A stretch of DNA of 64,000 nt from Candidatus Poribacteria bacterium (GTDB lineage: Bacteria > Poribacteria > WGA-4E > WGA-3G). The notes beneath the pieces were generated by a model. The model saw only the letters and a list, made by a program, of their open reading frames with translations, searched no databases and was not told where the DNA came from. Numbering within the stretch: position 1 is the stretch's first letter; every line of letters starts with the position of its first letter. The position numbers and the translations under genes are program-made. The stretch lies in contig JAGFCA010000020.1 in the NCBI GenBank assembly GCA_022394755.1, forward strand, positions 123,582-187,581, written 5' to 3'. This document shows, one piece after another, positions 26,602 through 35,089 of this stretch.

Positions 26602-27162
26602 ATGATAAAGGATTTTACCAAACTCAGTATTCTGTTTATTTTACTTCTCTGTTTCTCTGGTTGTGGAGATGTGGACAAGTTTAATGCTGCGCTACCTGAG
26701 GATTTATTAGAAATAAACGGTGTCCTAAAAAGATGGCGCGAAGGTTATGAAACAGAAGATGTTGAAATGTATATGAACACCTATTGGTCTCAAGGATTTC
26801 GCTATGTTTCTGATATGGGTACAGATGGGGATAAAACTGACGATCTTATCTTTGACGATATAAGGGATGAAAGAGATTCAGCTATTCGTGTTTTTAGTCG
26901 ATTTCAAGATATTGAGATAGAACTTTCTAAACCGCCTGAAGTACAAATGAATAAAGAGGGAGATCAAGCGGAAGTTCGAAATCACTATCGAATACAAGGG
27001 TTTGTCGCTGATGGCGAGTCACTTGAAGGTGGATTTACAGGATGGTTTGCTGAAGGGGACAACTTGTTTATTTTTGAAAAAAGAAATGAAGAATGGCGTA
27101 TTACCGAATGGCATGACGAAGCCTTCAACGATGAGGAAATTCGGATTGCAAATAATCTTTAG
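26602..27162 (+). CDS. lipoprotein with NTF2/SnoaL-like domain
   Basis: 186 residues. Lipoprotein signal with lipobox FSGC (C21). Residues 40-175 look like one NTF2/SnoaL-like cone-shaped domain: an opening helix (LLEINGVLKRWREGYETED), a YW pair, and a closing FEKRNEEWRITEWHD. Such domains bind small molecules or hold proteins in complexes. Co-transcribed with the DUF5683-like and Wzz/GumC-like genes, so an envelope function is likely. Confidence 0.6.
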   Translation: MIKDFTKLSILFILLLCFSGCGDVDKFNAALPEDLLEINGVLKRWREGYETEDVEMYMNTYWSQGFRYVSDMGTDGDKTDDLIFDDIRDERDSAIRVFSRFQDIEIELSKPPEVQMNKEGDQAEVRNHYRIQGFVADGESLEGGFTGWFAEGDNLFIFEKRNEEWRITEWHDEAFNDEEIRIANNL

Positions 27163-27215
27163 ATTCTATAGTGAAGAATGGAGCGGATTCCCAGGATAGA
27201 TGGGAATAAGAATTT

Positions 27216-28622
27216 ATGCCTCAGAAAGAGGAACCTCTACAAACATACCTACAATTTATACGCAAGTATGATTTTCTAATCTGTTTGAGTACTATATTAG
27301 TATTAGGAATTGCCGTTGTAATTGCCCTCCGCTTACCTAAAACCTACTCTGCATCGATCAAGATGCAACTCATCCAAAATAATACTACCTCTTCTATATC
27401 TTCTGGCAATTTGTTTCAAACCGTTTTTTCCGGTGGTGTTGATACCAGAGAGATGTCAACAATTAGTAAACGGTTTTCTACTGAGTCAATGCTGAATAAA
27501 GCGATTGAAAATCTTGAAGATAGTGGACAGGAAGGGGTATACCATCTTCCAGGTATTGGACTTCTTAAGCAAAATATAAAGGCACAAATTGATCCTGATG
27601 CGGACTATATAGAGTTGTCAATTGAATTAACCGAGGATCATGGTGGAGAACGAAATGCAGCTCTCTTAGTGAATCAGTTAGCCCGAGATATGCAGAATAT
27701 AAGAAGTGAAAATGAGAAAAACAAACTGGCAAAACATCAAAATTTTCTTAATAATAAGAGGCAGGAAGTTGAGAAGGACATTACACAGCTCATAGAAGAT
27801 TCACTAACTTTTGTACGTGAAAATGGTAGTCCTGAGACTTGGTATCCCAGATTAGCAAGTTTATTAGAACAACATCATAATTTACAAGAACGATATGGCG
27901 TATCTGAACATGACCTTCATGCTGCACGTGGACGCTATTCCTATTTAATAGAAAAACATGCTGACCTTGATAAAGAAACGAAAATCACAACAACACAATC
28001 TAATAATCCTTTATGGTTATATCAGAAAGAGAAGTTAATTGATTTGGAATCGCAACGTATAGGTGATTTAGAAAAAACTGGAAAAAGCAGTTATGATCTG
28101 GCAGGACTTAATGCTCAAATAAAAGAACTTAATAATCAAACTGATGACACGTCACAATTTTCTACCACCACGACACTTGGTACTTCCCCGCACTACACTT
28201 ATATAGAGAATCAACTAATAGAATTACCTCCATTGATTGATAATCTCCAACATACAGTTAAACAAATTAGCAAAGAATTAGCCAATGTCAAAAAAGAGTT
28301 GGAATTATTACTCACACAAATTCCTGTCAACCAACATATTTTTGAACGTCTACGAGCTAAGATAGAACTTTCCGGCACTCTCCTTACAGAAATCGAAAAA
28401 CGTTATCTTGAATCTGAGATAGTTGGTGCAGAGTCAGATAATGCATCTTTTCAAAAAGGTGGAATTGAAATCATCGATGTTGCAATTCCCCGTAAAATAT
28501 CGGTTAGTCCGCAGTTCAAATTGATATTCATTATTGCTGGAATTGTTGGGTTGTTTTTTGGAATTACTCTCTCCTTGTTATTTGAATATTTCAAGACTTC
28601 ATCAGAAAGTCTTAATAGTTGA
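27216..28622 (+). CDS. Wzz/GumC-like polysaccharide co-polymerase or chain-length protein
   Basis: 468 residues. Two transmembrane helices frame the protein: about 19-41 (FLICLSTILVLGIAVVIALRL) and about 441-463. Between them lies a long extracytoplasmic stretch with Pro/Gly at the start (KTYSASIKMQLIQNN), followed by coiled coil (about 165-400). This is the Wzz/GumC (PCP) topology; a tyrosine-kinase domain is absent, so it is the PCP-1/PCP-2b type. It would control polysaccharide chain length or export. No polysaccharide polymerase or export gene is adjacent, which lowers confidence in the specific function. Confidence 0.7.
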   Translation: MPQKEEPLQTYLQFIRKYDFLICLSTILVLGIAVVIALRLPKTYSASIKMQLIQNNTTSSISSGNLFQTVFSGGVDTREMSTISKRFSTESMLNKAIENLEDSGQEGVYHLPGIGLLKQNIKAQIDPDADYIELSIELTEDHGGERNAALLVNQLARDMQNIRSENEKNKLAKHQNFLNNKRQEVEKDITQLIEDSLTFVRENGSPETWYPRLASLLEQHHNLQERYGVSEHDLHAARGRYSYLIEKHADLDKETKITTTQSNNPLWLYQKEKLIDLESQRIGDLEKTGKSSYDLAGLNAQIKELNNQTDDTSQFSTTTTLGTSPHYTYIENQLIELPPLIDNLQHTVKQISKELANVKKELELLLTQIPVNQHIFERLRAKIELSGTLLTEIEKRYLESEIVGAESDNASFQKGGIEIIDVAIPRKISVSPQFKLIFIIAGIVGLFFGITLSLLFEYFKTSSESLNS

Positions 28623-29220
28623 AATCTTCAGATTTACTATAAATTACTCCCTAATTAATTAATAAGGTTTTTAGTCATTTTTCTATTGAAGGGAAAATAT
28701 AATTATGATATGATAACATTTAATTTTAATTAACATATATAAATAATTCTATTGTTTTCAATTGTAGGTCTTTAAGTCTTTGTTATTCAGATTCTTTAGT
28801 AAATGGAATACCATCAAATTTCTAACATTCTAATTCACATTAAAGTAAGAAGACCTCTACAGTCAATATTTCTGCTTTTTGTAAAACAATCTTAGTCAGG
28901 ACTTGACAAAAAGTTACACATTTGATATGCTAATCACTTAATCAGTAGTATGCAAGTGTTTCGTTAGTATATAAAATCATTTCGACAGTGTAAATATATC
29001 AATATGATAATTGGAAAGGTTAGTTTGGAGTTCAATCCAATTCATTCATATGATCTACAGACGAATAAAACGGATACAACCATTACTATTTAAATGCCTC
29101 ATAGATTAAATCAAAATTATAAGGTTTTCGGTGCCTTGACATCAGTCTTAACAATTGTTAGTTGAGTCGAGTATGTTTAATATCCGAACATAATATTTCC
29201 TAAGGAGGAATACCAAACTA
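28623..29220. other. long AT-rich intergenic region before the EF-hand outer-membrane lipoprotein
   Basis: No gene seen. Contains a good promoter (28903-28931) that gives a leader of about 280 nt, and the strong ribosome binding site AAGGAGG near 29203-29208 before the ATG at 29221. Confidence 0.4.
28903..28931 (+). promoter_or_regulatory. candidate sigma70-type promoter
   Basis: TTGACA (28903-28908), 17-bp spacer, TATGCT (28926-28931). Perfect -35, two mismatches in the -10. Confidence 0.45.
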
Positions 29221-32200
29221 ATGAACAAGTTAAAACGATTAGTTAATGTTTTGCTTGTAGCGTCTTGCATCCTAAGCGGGATTGTGCTTTACGGTTGTGG
29301 CGCTCAAAGCCTAGGACCGCAAGAGCCACTCTTGCCTACCATTGAGGGTGACTCGAAATTTTCAGACAGATTCCAATTGGAAGAAGAGCCACAGTTCTTC
29401 TACGACCTTTTTGGTAAGGAACTTTTGGAAGGTAGTGAAGTATACAACTACCGTGAAAGGAAAGAATTCAACCAACATGGTGAATTGGTCGTCGGTTGGA
29501 CAGGTCAGTTGGATAGTGAAAAGTTCTCTGCACAGTTAGACCGAACCATCTTGACAGAAGATGCCTACCGGGGTAGATATAACGAGTTTGCAATTGGTGA
29601 CCATATGCGACTCAAGCCTTCTACTCTATTTCCGAATCGATATATACTCTATAAAACAGAATTTGATGGATTTCGTTGGGATCTCTCATTTGCCCAAGAA
29701 CGCCATCTATTTACTCTTATAAACTCGCGTATTTCTAACCCTGTCCAAATTACTGAAGGTGCTGCAAACCTTGCACCGGTACTTGGTCGTCGTAATGGGT
29801 TTAACGAAGATGCGAGTGTTCGCCATCTTGAAAACGCTCGATTGGTCGGTTTCAGGGGACAAGGGCTTTTGGGGGACATCTTCCGGGTAGGTTTTACTTA
29901 TGTGAATTTGCATAAAGAACATCCCGAACGTGTCGAAAACCCATTAATGGGTACTGTAGCGAATACCCCACCTCAAAGCATCTCTGTGGTTTTCAGAGAT
30001 GACTCACCTGAAGATAATCACGTTGCAAACATTACTGACTTTGAAGGCTATGATGAAAATTCCCATGGTGAAAACATTCAGGGTGGAGTCGGTGCTGCTG
30101 TCAAAATGATGAAGATTACTGTAGTTACACAAGAACTTGAAGATGTAAGTGCAGAAGACCTTGCTGAAGGTTATGAACCAACTCTCGAACCTCAACAAAC
30201 ACAGGAAATTGAGGTATTCATTGATGAGATTGTTCCGGTTACAGATGGTACTGACATCATAAAAGACTCTGTTGATGGAGATTGGAAAATCGTTGACGGA
30301 TTCAATAAGATGAAGTATGATCTCATTTTTGAACAGCATGATATTGAACCTCGGACGGTAAAATCAGTTGTATTTGACTTGATTGTTGCTGGTGATTACA
30401 ACATTCAGATTATTGGGTTTAGTGATGCTAATATGGCAGAATCTGATCCAGAAATTCAAGAATGGATTAAAACAGAAGATGGTCATATACAGATGCCTTA
30501 CCGAGATATTATTGAAGCACCTGGAAACTATGGACAATCCTCAGATTACACAGAAAATCGGTCTGAGTTACTTGACAATCCCAGTGCTTGGGAAGGTGAA
30601 GGAAGACCACGCAAGATTAGTTACCAATATGGTGCTGCACGCGCAGCAGTTCTATACGGGTTAGATCTTGAAGGTACTGTTGGAAATGTCTTTGTAAGAG
30701 CACACTATTCCATTAACGGAAAATATAAACAGTATCCTACCATTCCTAAAGATAAGATGGGATTTAGCCGACTTACCGAGAACATTGAAACCGAAGACGG
30801 GGAAGAACCAACAGGAATATCCATTGATCCTGCTTCTGGTTTGCCCGTTGACGGAAATGGTATTCCTACCTATTCCGAAACAGAAGGTGAAAGGTTTGAA
30901 GCCATGTTAGGTGGAGACGGCACGGATGAAGACGGCGATGGACAGTTAGGTAGAGAATCCGCATGGTTTGTTCAACTCAAATCACGTTTTGGTAAGCTTT
31001 ACTTAGAAGGGGTTTTATATCATATTGACCCCGGATATACTACCACCTATCTGAATTTCGGATCAAATACTGACAGAGATCAACCCTACGCACTTCCGCG
31101 GACACAATTGTCTCAAAATGAACGAGATCCGTGGGATGTAGAGAATTACGCTCTGGTTGAAGATGATGATGATGATGATGATTGGCCCGATGACGATGAT
31201 TTTGATGGTGTGCTCCCACGAGCTGATGATAGAGATCAGAACGGGATCTTAGACTATCAAGAAGATTTTCTTATTTTTGAGGCTGATCCACCAGTATTTA
31301 CTGATTTGATTGATCTTAATAATAATGGCACAATTGATTCTCTTGAAGATGATTTTGAACCACAATATGAATATGGGATAGATCGTGACGGATATCATCT
31401 AAAGGCAGAATATGATTTATTGGATAACCTGTCGCTTCAAGTTGGTTGGTTGAATGAAAGCGAAGTTTCAAGTCGACGTAAGAATGACTCAAAATACTTA
31501 CATGTAACTTACCAACGTGATATTCCTGATTTTGGTACTATTCTGTTCCAGAATCGTTTTGTCAGAGTTCGAGACGATATACCTGATTACACAATAACAT
31601 TACGTGTGGGTGAATTGGAACCAACTCAGATTGCTGACGAACTGGATTACTACAATGCTCGTGTGAATACGACAACCCTCCAGTTCCTCTATACAGCTGT
31701 TCCTAACCTCACATTGGAAGCCAAGTTGTTGGTTGTTCTGCAGAAGCAATATGAACAGGATGAAGCGGATGCTCTCTTCTTAGATGTAGAGTACGATGCG
31801 GGGGCAGATCTATTTGAACCCGATGAACGCGTTGACTTCATGGTGCCTGAAGAACAAGTGCGTACCAGTGGTCAGAAACGAGAATACCCGTTCTATCCAG
31901 ATCACGGTATAAATGCCTTGAATGCAGACGATACAGGTTTGATCTATAATGCTGATAACTGGAAAGCACGTCGTTATCCAGAACGAAACATTCGGAGTCA
32001 GCAGACGATCTTGAAAGCAAGATATGAAATCCCACTTGGTGACTTGCCATATATTAACAAAATAGGTGAAGATCTCACGTTGACACCTATGGTGAAATAT
32101 ATTTGGGATAGGGCATTTGATAGAAGCGGTGATGAAATCGGTTTAGCATTAAACTCACGTTTCTATGTTCCTACAGATGACGAACCGATTGAATACTTAC

Positions 32201-32535
32201 GATTCAATCGTAGAAGTCGTGAAGATATTCTTGGTGTACGCCTTGATTATCAGTTTACACAGAGAATGAATATTCTTGGTGGCTTCCAATATAGAAAGTT
32301 TACCAACCGAGACAAAAACTTTACAAACTATTTAACCAAATTCCCTGCTGATGAGCCAGTGCCGATTCTTTACAGGCCTGATCTACGGACACGGATTTTT
32401 GAAATCCAAGCTATCAACAGAGGAGAATGGCTCGGTTTCAATATTGTGATTCTCGCAGGTTATCGTAGAACTACAATCTTGCTACAACATACAACCAGTA
32501 ATACGACGTTTGTTAGAGCAATGATGGGTTTCTAA
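29221..32535 (+). CDS. large outer-membrane lipoprotein with EF-hand-like loops and predicted barrel
   Basis: 1104 residues. A lipobox (LYGC, C26) marks it as a lipoprotein. The middle contains two canonical EF-hand-type calcium loops, D670-x-D-x-N-G..E681 (DRDQNGILDYQE) and D698..E709 (DLNNNGTIDSLE), plus a weaker one at about 569-580, and a run of Asp near 640-655. C-terminal strands alternate hydrophobically and the chain ends RAMMGF, with Phe terminal as in outer-membrane barrels. It is strongly acidic overall. The next genes encode an ExbB/ExbD energising complex, so I infer an energy-coupled outer-membrane component. No TonB box was recognised. Promoter at 28903-28931. Confidence 0.55.
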   Translation: MNKLKRLVNVLLVASCILSGIVLYGCGAQSLGPQEPLLPTIEGDSKFSDRFQLEEEPQFFYDLFGKELLEGSEVYNYRERKEFNQHGELVVGWTGQLDSEKFSAQLDRTILTEDAYRGRYNEFAIGDHMRLKPSTLFPNRYILYKTEFDGFRWDLSFAQERHLFTLINSRISNPVQITEGAANLAPVLGRRNGFNEDASVRHLENARLVGFRGQGLLGDIFRVGFTYVNLHKEHPERVENPLMGTVANTPPQSISVVFRDDSPEDNHVANITDFEGYDENSHGENIQGGVGAAVKMMKITVVTQELEDVSAEDLAEGYEPTLEPQQTQEIEVFIDEIVPVTDGTDIIKDSVDGDWKIVDGFNKMKYDLIFEQHDIEPRTVKSVVFDLIVAGDYNIQIIGFSDANMAESDPEIQEWIKTEDGHIQMPYRDIIEAPGNYGQSSDYTENRSELLDNPSAWEGEGRPRKISYQYGAARAAVLYGLDLEGTVGNVFVRAHYSINGKYKQYPTIPKDKMGFSRLTENIETEDGEEPTGISIDPASGLPVDGNGIPTYSETEGERFEAMLGGDGTDEDGDGQLGRESAWFVQLKSRFGKLYLEGVLYHIDPGYTTTYLNFGSNTDRDQPYALPRTQLSQNERDPWDVENYALVEDDDDDDDWPDDDDFDGVLPRADDRDQNGILDYQEDFLIFEADPPVFTDLIDLNNNGTIDSLEDDFEPQYEYGIDRDGYHLKAEYDLLDNLSLQVGWLNESEVSSRRKNDSKYLHVTYQRDIPDFGTILFQNRFVRVRDDIPDYTITLRVGELEPTQIADELDYYNARVNTTTLQFLYTAVPNLTLEAKLLVVLQKQYEQDEADALFLDVEYDAGADLFEPDERVDFMVPEEQVRTSGQKREYPFYPDHGINALNADDTGLIYNADNWKARRYPERNIRSQQTILKARYEIPLGDLPYINKIGEDLTLTPMVKYIWDRAFDRSGDEIGLALNSRFYVPTDDEPIEYLRFNRRSREDILGVRLDYQFTQRMNILGGFQYRKFTNRDKNFTNYLTKFPADEPVPILYRPDLRTRIFEIQAINRGEWLGFNIVILAGYRRTTILLQHTTSNTTFVRAMMGF

Positions 32536-32550
32536 GATTCTTACACTATT

Positions 32551-32580
32551 GCCGGGTGCGTTTATCTGCATCCGGCACTT
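32551..32580 (+). terminator. terminator of the outer-membrane lipoprotein gene
   Basis: GCCGGGTGC (32551-32559) pairs with GCATCCGGC (32568-32576), with one G-U pair and an 8-nt loop; a short T run follows (32579-32583). It lies 16 bp after the stop. Confidence 0.6.
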
Positions 32581-32827
32581 TCGTTGATAACACCATTTAG
32601 TATTAGATAGATTATTGATTAGGTGTTTAAAGAGAAGATGTATATTGCATTTAGTCTAAAATAAAATCGTAACTATTTGTATATTCAGGTGTTGATAATA
32701 CAGAACCAGTTTATAACTCCTATGAAACACGTTGGGACGTGTAATTATTGATAATTGAATCATCTTAGATTTATAGAATAACCTAACTGCCGATTTGGCA
32801 GGTTACCCTAAAGGAGAATAAGAACGA

Positions 32828-33871
32828 ATGACTCGTTTAAGTTTAATTATAATGCTTGTTGCTTGTTTGTTTATGTCTGCTGGACTTGTTATGGCACAAG
32901 ATGACACAGCAGATATGGCAGCGGATGAGCCCACGATGGATGAGGCTGAAGTGAGTAGTGGTGCAACTATTCGAGGTGATGTTGTTGATACTAGTCCACA
33001 ACAGAATCCTATTTCAAATGCTACAGTTCGAATTGTTGGTACGGATAATCAAGAATACGAAACCACCACTGATGAAGCTGGATCTTACATACAAACTGGT
33101 CTTCCTAAAGGACGTTACTCCATAAGTGTATATAAAGAAGGATATGGCGAACGTACTGGGAAATCCAAGGTTGTTGCAGAGGGTGGTGAAGGATATGACA
33201 GAATCAAAATGAGAAAGAAAGATACTATCGATTCTTTTTTCCAAAAATTTGGTTTTGTGTTTTATCCACTTGCAATCTGTTCTATTGTCGCACTAACATT
33301 CATTATTGAAAGGCTTTTCACTTTCTTCAGAAGCCGTTCAAGAATTGGTACAGAACAGTTTATTGCCAGTATTGCAGATTCATTACGTAAAGAGAATATA
33401 ATGGAAGCAGTTTCAACTTGTGAAGAAGCTGGTGGTCCGTTGGCTAATGTGCTGAAAGCAGGATTACTCAGATATAGTCAAGCACAAATTGAAGAACGCG
33501 ATATTACTAAAGAGGAAATACAAGAAGCAATTGAAGAAGCAAGTCTTCTTGAAATTCCTGAATTAGAACGAAATCTACCTGTACTCGGTACTGTTGCTGT
33601 TGTTTCTCCTTTGTTTGGATTGCTTGGAACAGTTACAGGTATGATCAGTGCATTTACCACAATCGCTCTTGAAGGTACTGGTGATCCACAACAGCTTGCT
33701 GGTGGTATTTCACAGGCACTGCTAACAACGGCAGGCGGATTAACAATTGCTATTCCATGTCTGATTTTCTTCCAAATCTTTGATAGTTGGGTTAATAGAC
33801 ATATGGTCGAAATCTCTCAGGTATCAACTGAAATCGTCAACCAGTTAATTATAGGTGAAGCAAACGCATAA
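32828..33871 (+). CDS. exbB: ExbB/TolQ/MotA-type proton channel fused to an extracytoplasmic carboxypeptidase-regulatory-like domain
   Basis: 347 residues. A signal peptide (about 1-23) and an acidic linker (24-46) precede a carboxypeptidase-regulatory-like beta-sandwich (about 47-125: NATVRIVGTDNQEYETTTDE and GLPKGRYSISVYKEGYG). The ExbB channel follows with three helices near 140-160, 258-283 and 293-318, and the conserved GLLGTVTGM motif in the second. ExbB normally uses the proton gradient to energise TonB or a related arm. The exported N-terminal domain is unusual and could contact the outer-membrane partner encoded upstream. An AAGGAG ribosome binding site precedes the ATG. Forms a three-gene unit with two ExbD genes. 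Confidence 0.85.
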   Translation: MTRLSLIIMLVACLFMSAGLVMAQDDTADMAADEPTMDEAEVSSGATIRGDVVDTSPQQNPISNATVRIVGTDNQEYETTTDEAGSYIQTGLPKGRYSISVYKEGYGERTGKSKVVAEGGEGYDRIKMRKKDTIDSFFQKFGFVFYPLAICSIVALTFIIERLFTFFRSRSRIGTEQFIASIADSLRKENIMEAVSTCEEAGGPLANVLKAGLLRYSQAQIEERDITKEEIQEAIEEASLLEIPELERNLPVLGTVAVVSPLFGLLGTVTGMISAFTTIALEGTGDPQQLAGGISQALLTTAGGLTIAIPCLIFFQIFDSWVNRHMVEISQVSTEIVNQLIIGEANA

Positions 33872-33929
33872 TTATTTTCCGGACGAGTAATTTATCACTT
33901 GTCCATATCTAATTATAAGGAGAATAGAA

Positions 33930-34379
33930 ATGCAACAACTTGGTGAAGGCAAATTAAGCCTTATGGCTACGCGTTTACGCGAACGTAAGCAGCCACAGCT
34001 TAGTATGGCACCTATGATTGATTGTGTGTTCCTGCTTCTGATTTTCTTCATGGTATCTACAACTTTTGCACCTATGCCGGGAATACGGGTACAACTTCCA
34101 CCTCCCGGAACGCCTTCGAAGGACAAGCCCAAAGGCTTAATTGTCAAAATTGATAGTCCTACCATTAGGGATCAGGACGGTACAATGCTCTTAAATGAAG
34201 AACTTGTACAGTATGATGACATGTACCCGCGCTTCCTTGATGCTCCTGAAGAACAGAAATCAATGCTAATCATTCAAGCACAACGAGATGTTCTACATAA
34301 ACAGATCGTTAAGGTTATGGATATAGCAAAGAATGCAGGTATTGAAAAAATTGGATTTGCGGTTGTAGCACGAGAATGA
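33930..34379 (+). CDS. exbD: ExbD/TolR biopolymer transport protein (copy 1)
   Basis: 149 residues with the ExbD/TolR topology: a short cytoplasmic tail, one transmembrane helix (about 30-50, MIDCVFLLLIFFMVSTTF) and a periplasmic domain. The proton-relay Asp is in the APMIDCVFLLLIFF motif. An AAGGAG ribosome binding site stands before the ATG. It pairs with the ExbB fusion upstream and with a second ExbD gene downstream; two ExbD genes per ExbB occur in several phyla. Confidence 0.9.
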   Translation: MQQLGEGKLSLMATRLRERKQPQLSMAPMIDCVFLLLIFFMVSTTFAPMPGIRVQLPPPGTPSKDKPKGLIVKIDSPTIRDQDGTMLLNEELVQYDDMYPRFLDAPEEQKSMLIIQAQRDVLHKQIVKVMDIAKNAGIEKIGFAVVARE

Positions 34380-34426
34380 TATACCTAACCTTATGCGGAT
34401 TCGTCCGTAATTAAAGGAGGATTGAT

Positions 34427-34852
34427 ATGGCTCTCCAAATTAAGCGGAGACGGGGTGGTTCAGGGGATGAAGATATCCCTATGGCGCCAATGATTGATTG
34501 CGTATTTCTCTTGCTTATATTCTTCATGGTTTCTGCTATCATGCGGATTCCACCTCCATTTGATGTCATATTACCAGATTCTACAACTGAGAATGAATTT
34601 CCAAGGAAAAAATATAATTTGTTCATCAGTTCCGATGGTAAAATTGCTATTGACGATCAATTAATGGAAGACCTTGAAGATATGGGTCTTTTTATTGCCT
34701 CACATGAGCATCAAATTAGTACATTGATCATTAAAGCTGATCAACGCGCTCAACATGGAGATGTAATTGATGTGGTAGAAAGAGCAAAAGCACGATCTAA
34801 CAAAATTGAGGGGCTTGAGGTAGCTTTCGCTGTTGCGGAAGATGCTGATTAA
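34427..34852 (+). CDS. exbD: ExbD/TolR biopolymer transport protein (copy 2)
   Basis: 141 residues, same layout as copy 1 with MAPMIDCVFLLLIFFMVSA at about 20-38 including the conserved Asp. The periplasmic domain differs considerably from copy 1 (VFISS-type edges, more acidic tail). An AAAGGAGG ribosome binding site precedes the ATG. The two ExbDs may form a heterodimer inside one ExbB pentamer. Confidence 0.9.
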   Translation: MALQIKRRRGGSGDEDIPMAPMIDCVFLLLIFFMVSAIMRIPPPFDVILPDSTTENEFPRKKYNLFISSDGKIAIDDQLMEDLEDMGLFIASHEHQISTLIIKADQRAQHGDVIDVVERAKARSNKIEGLEVAFAVAEDAD

Positions 34853-34931
34853 TGCACCCTCATATAAGAGATTAGAACGTATATCTTAACACTAACATAA
34901 AGTCAATTCATAAGGATTGATAGTTAATTAT

Positions 34932-34967
34932 AAGAAGCCTCTAATGTTAAAACATTAGAGGCTTCTT
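34932..34967. terminator. bidirectional hairpin between convergent exbD and gltB
   Basis: A perfect 17-bp stem (AAGAAGCCTCTAATGTT, 34932-34948, and its complement, 34951-34967) with a 2-nt loop lies 80 bp after exbD and 120 bp after the minus-strand gltB stop. No long T run on either side, but its strength and position make it the likely terminator for both. Confidence 0.6.
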
Positions 34968-35089
34968 ACTTTAAAGTATTATATTATGATACCCGTATGA
35001 AACCGGTATTATGTATGCCAATTTCAAATGTTAAAAGAAAAAGTAAGATAGTGAATACTACCTTACTTCATGTATTAGCAAATGGTTTA

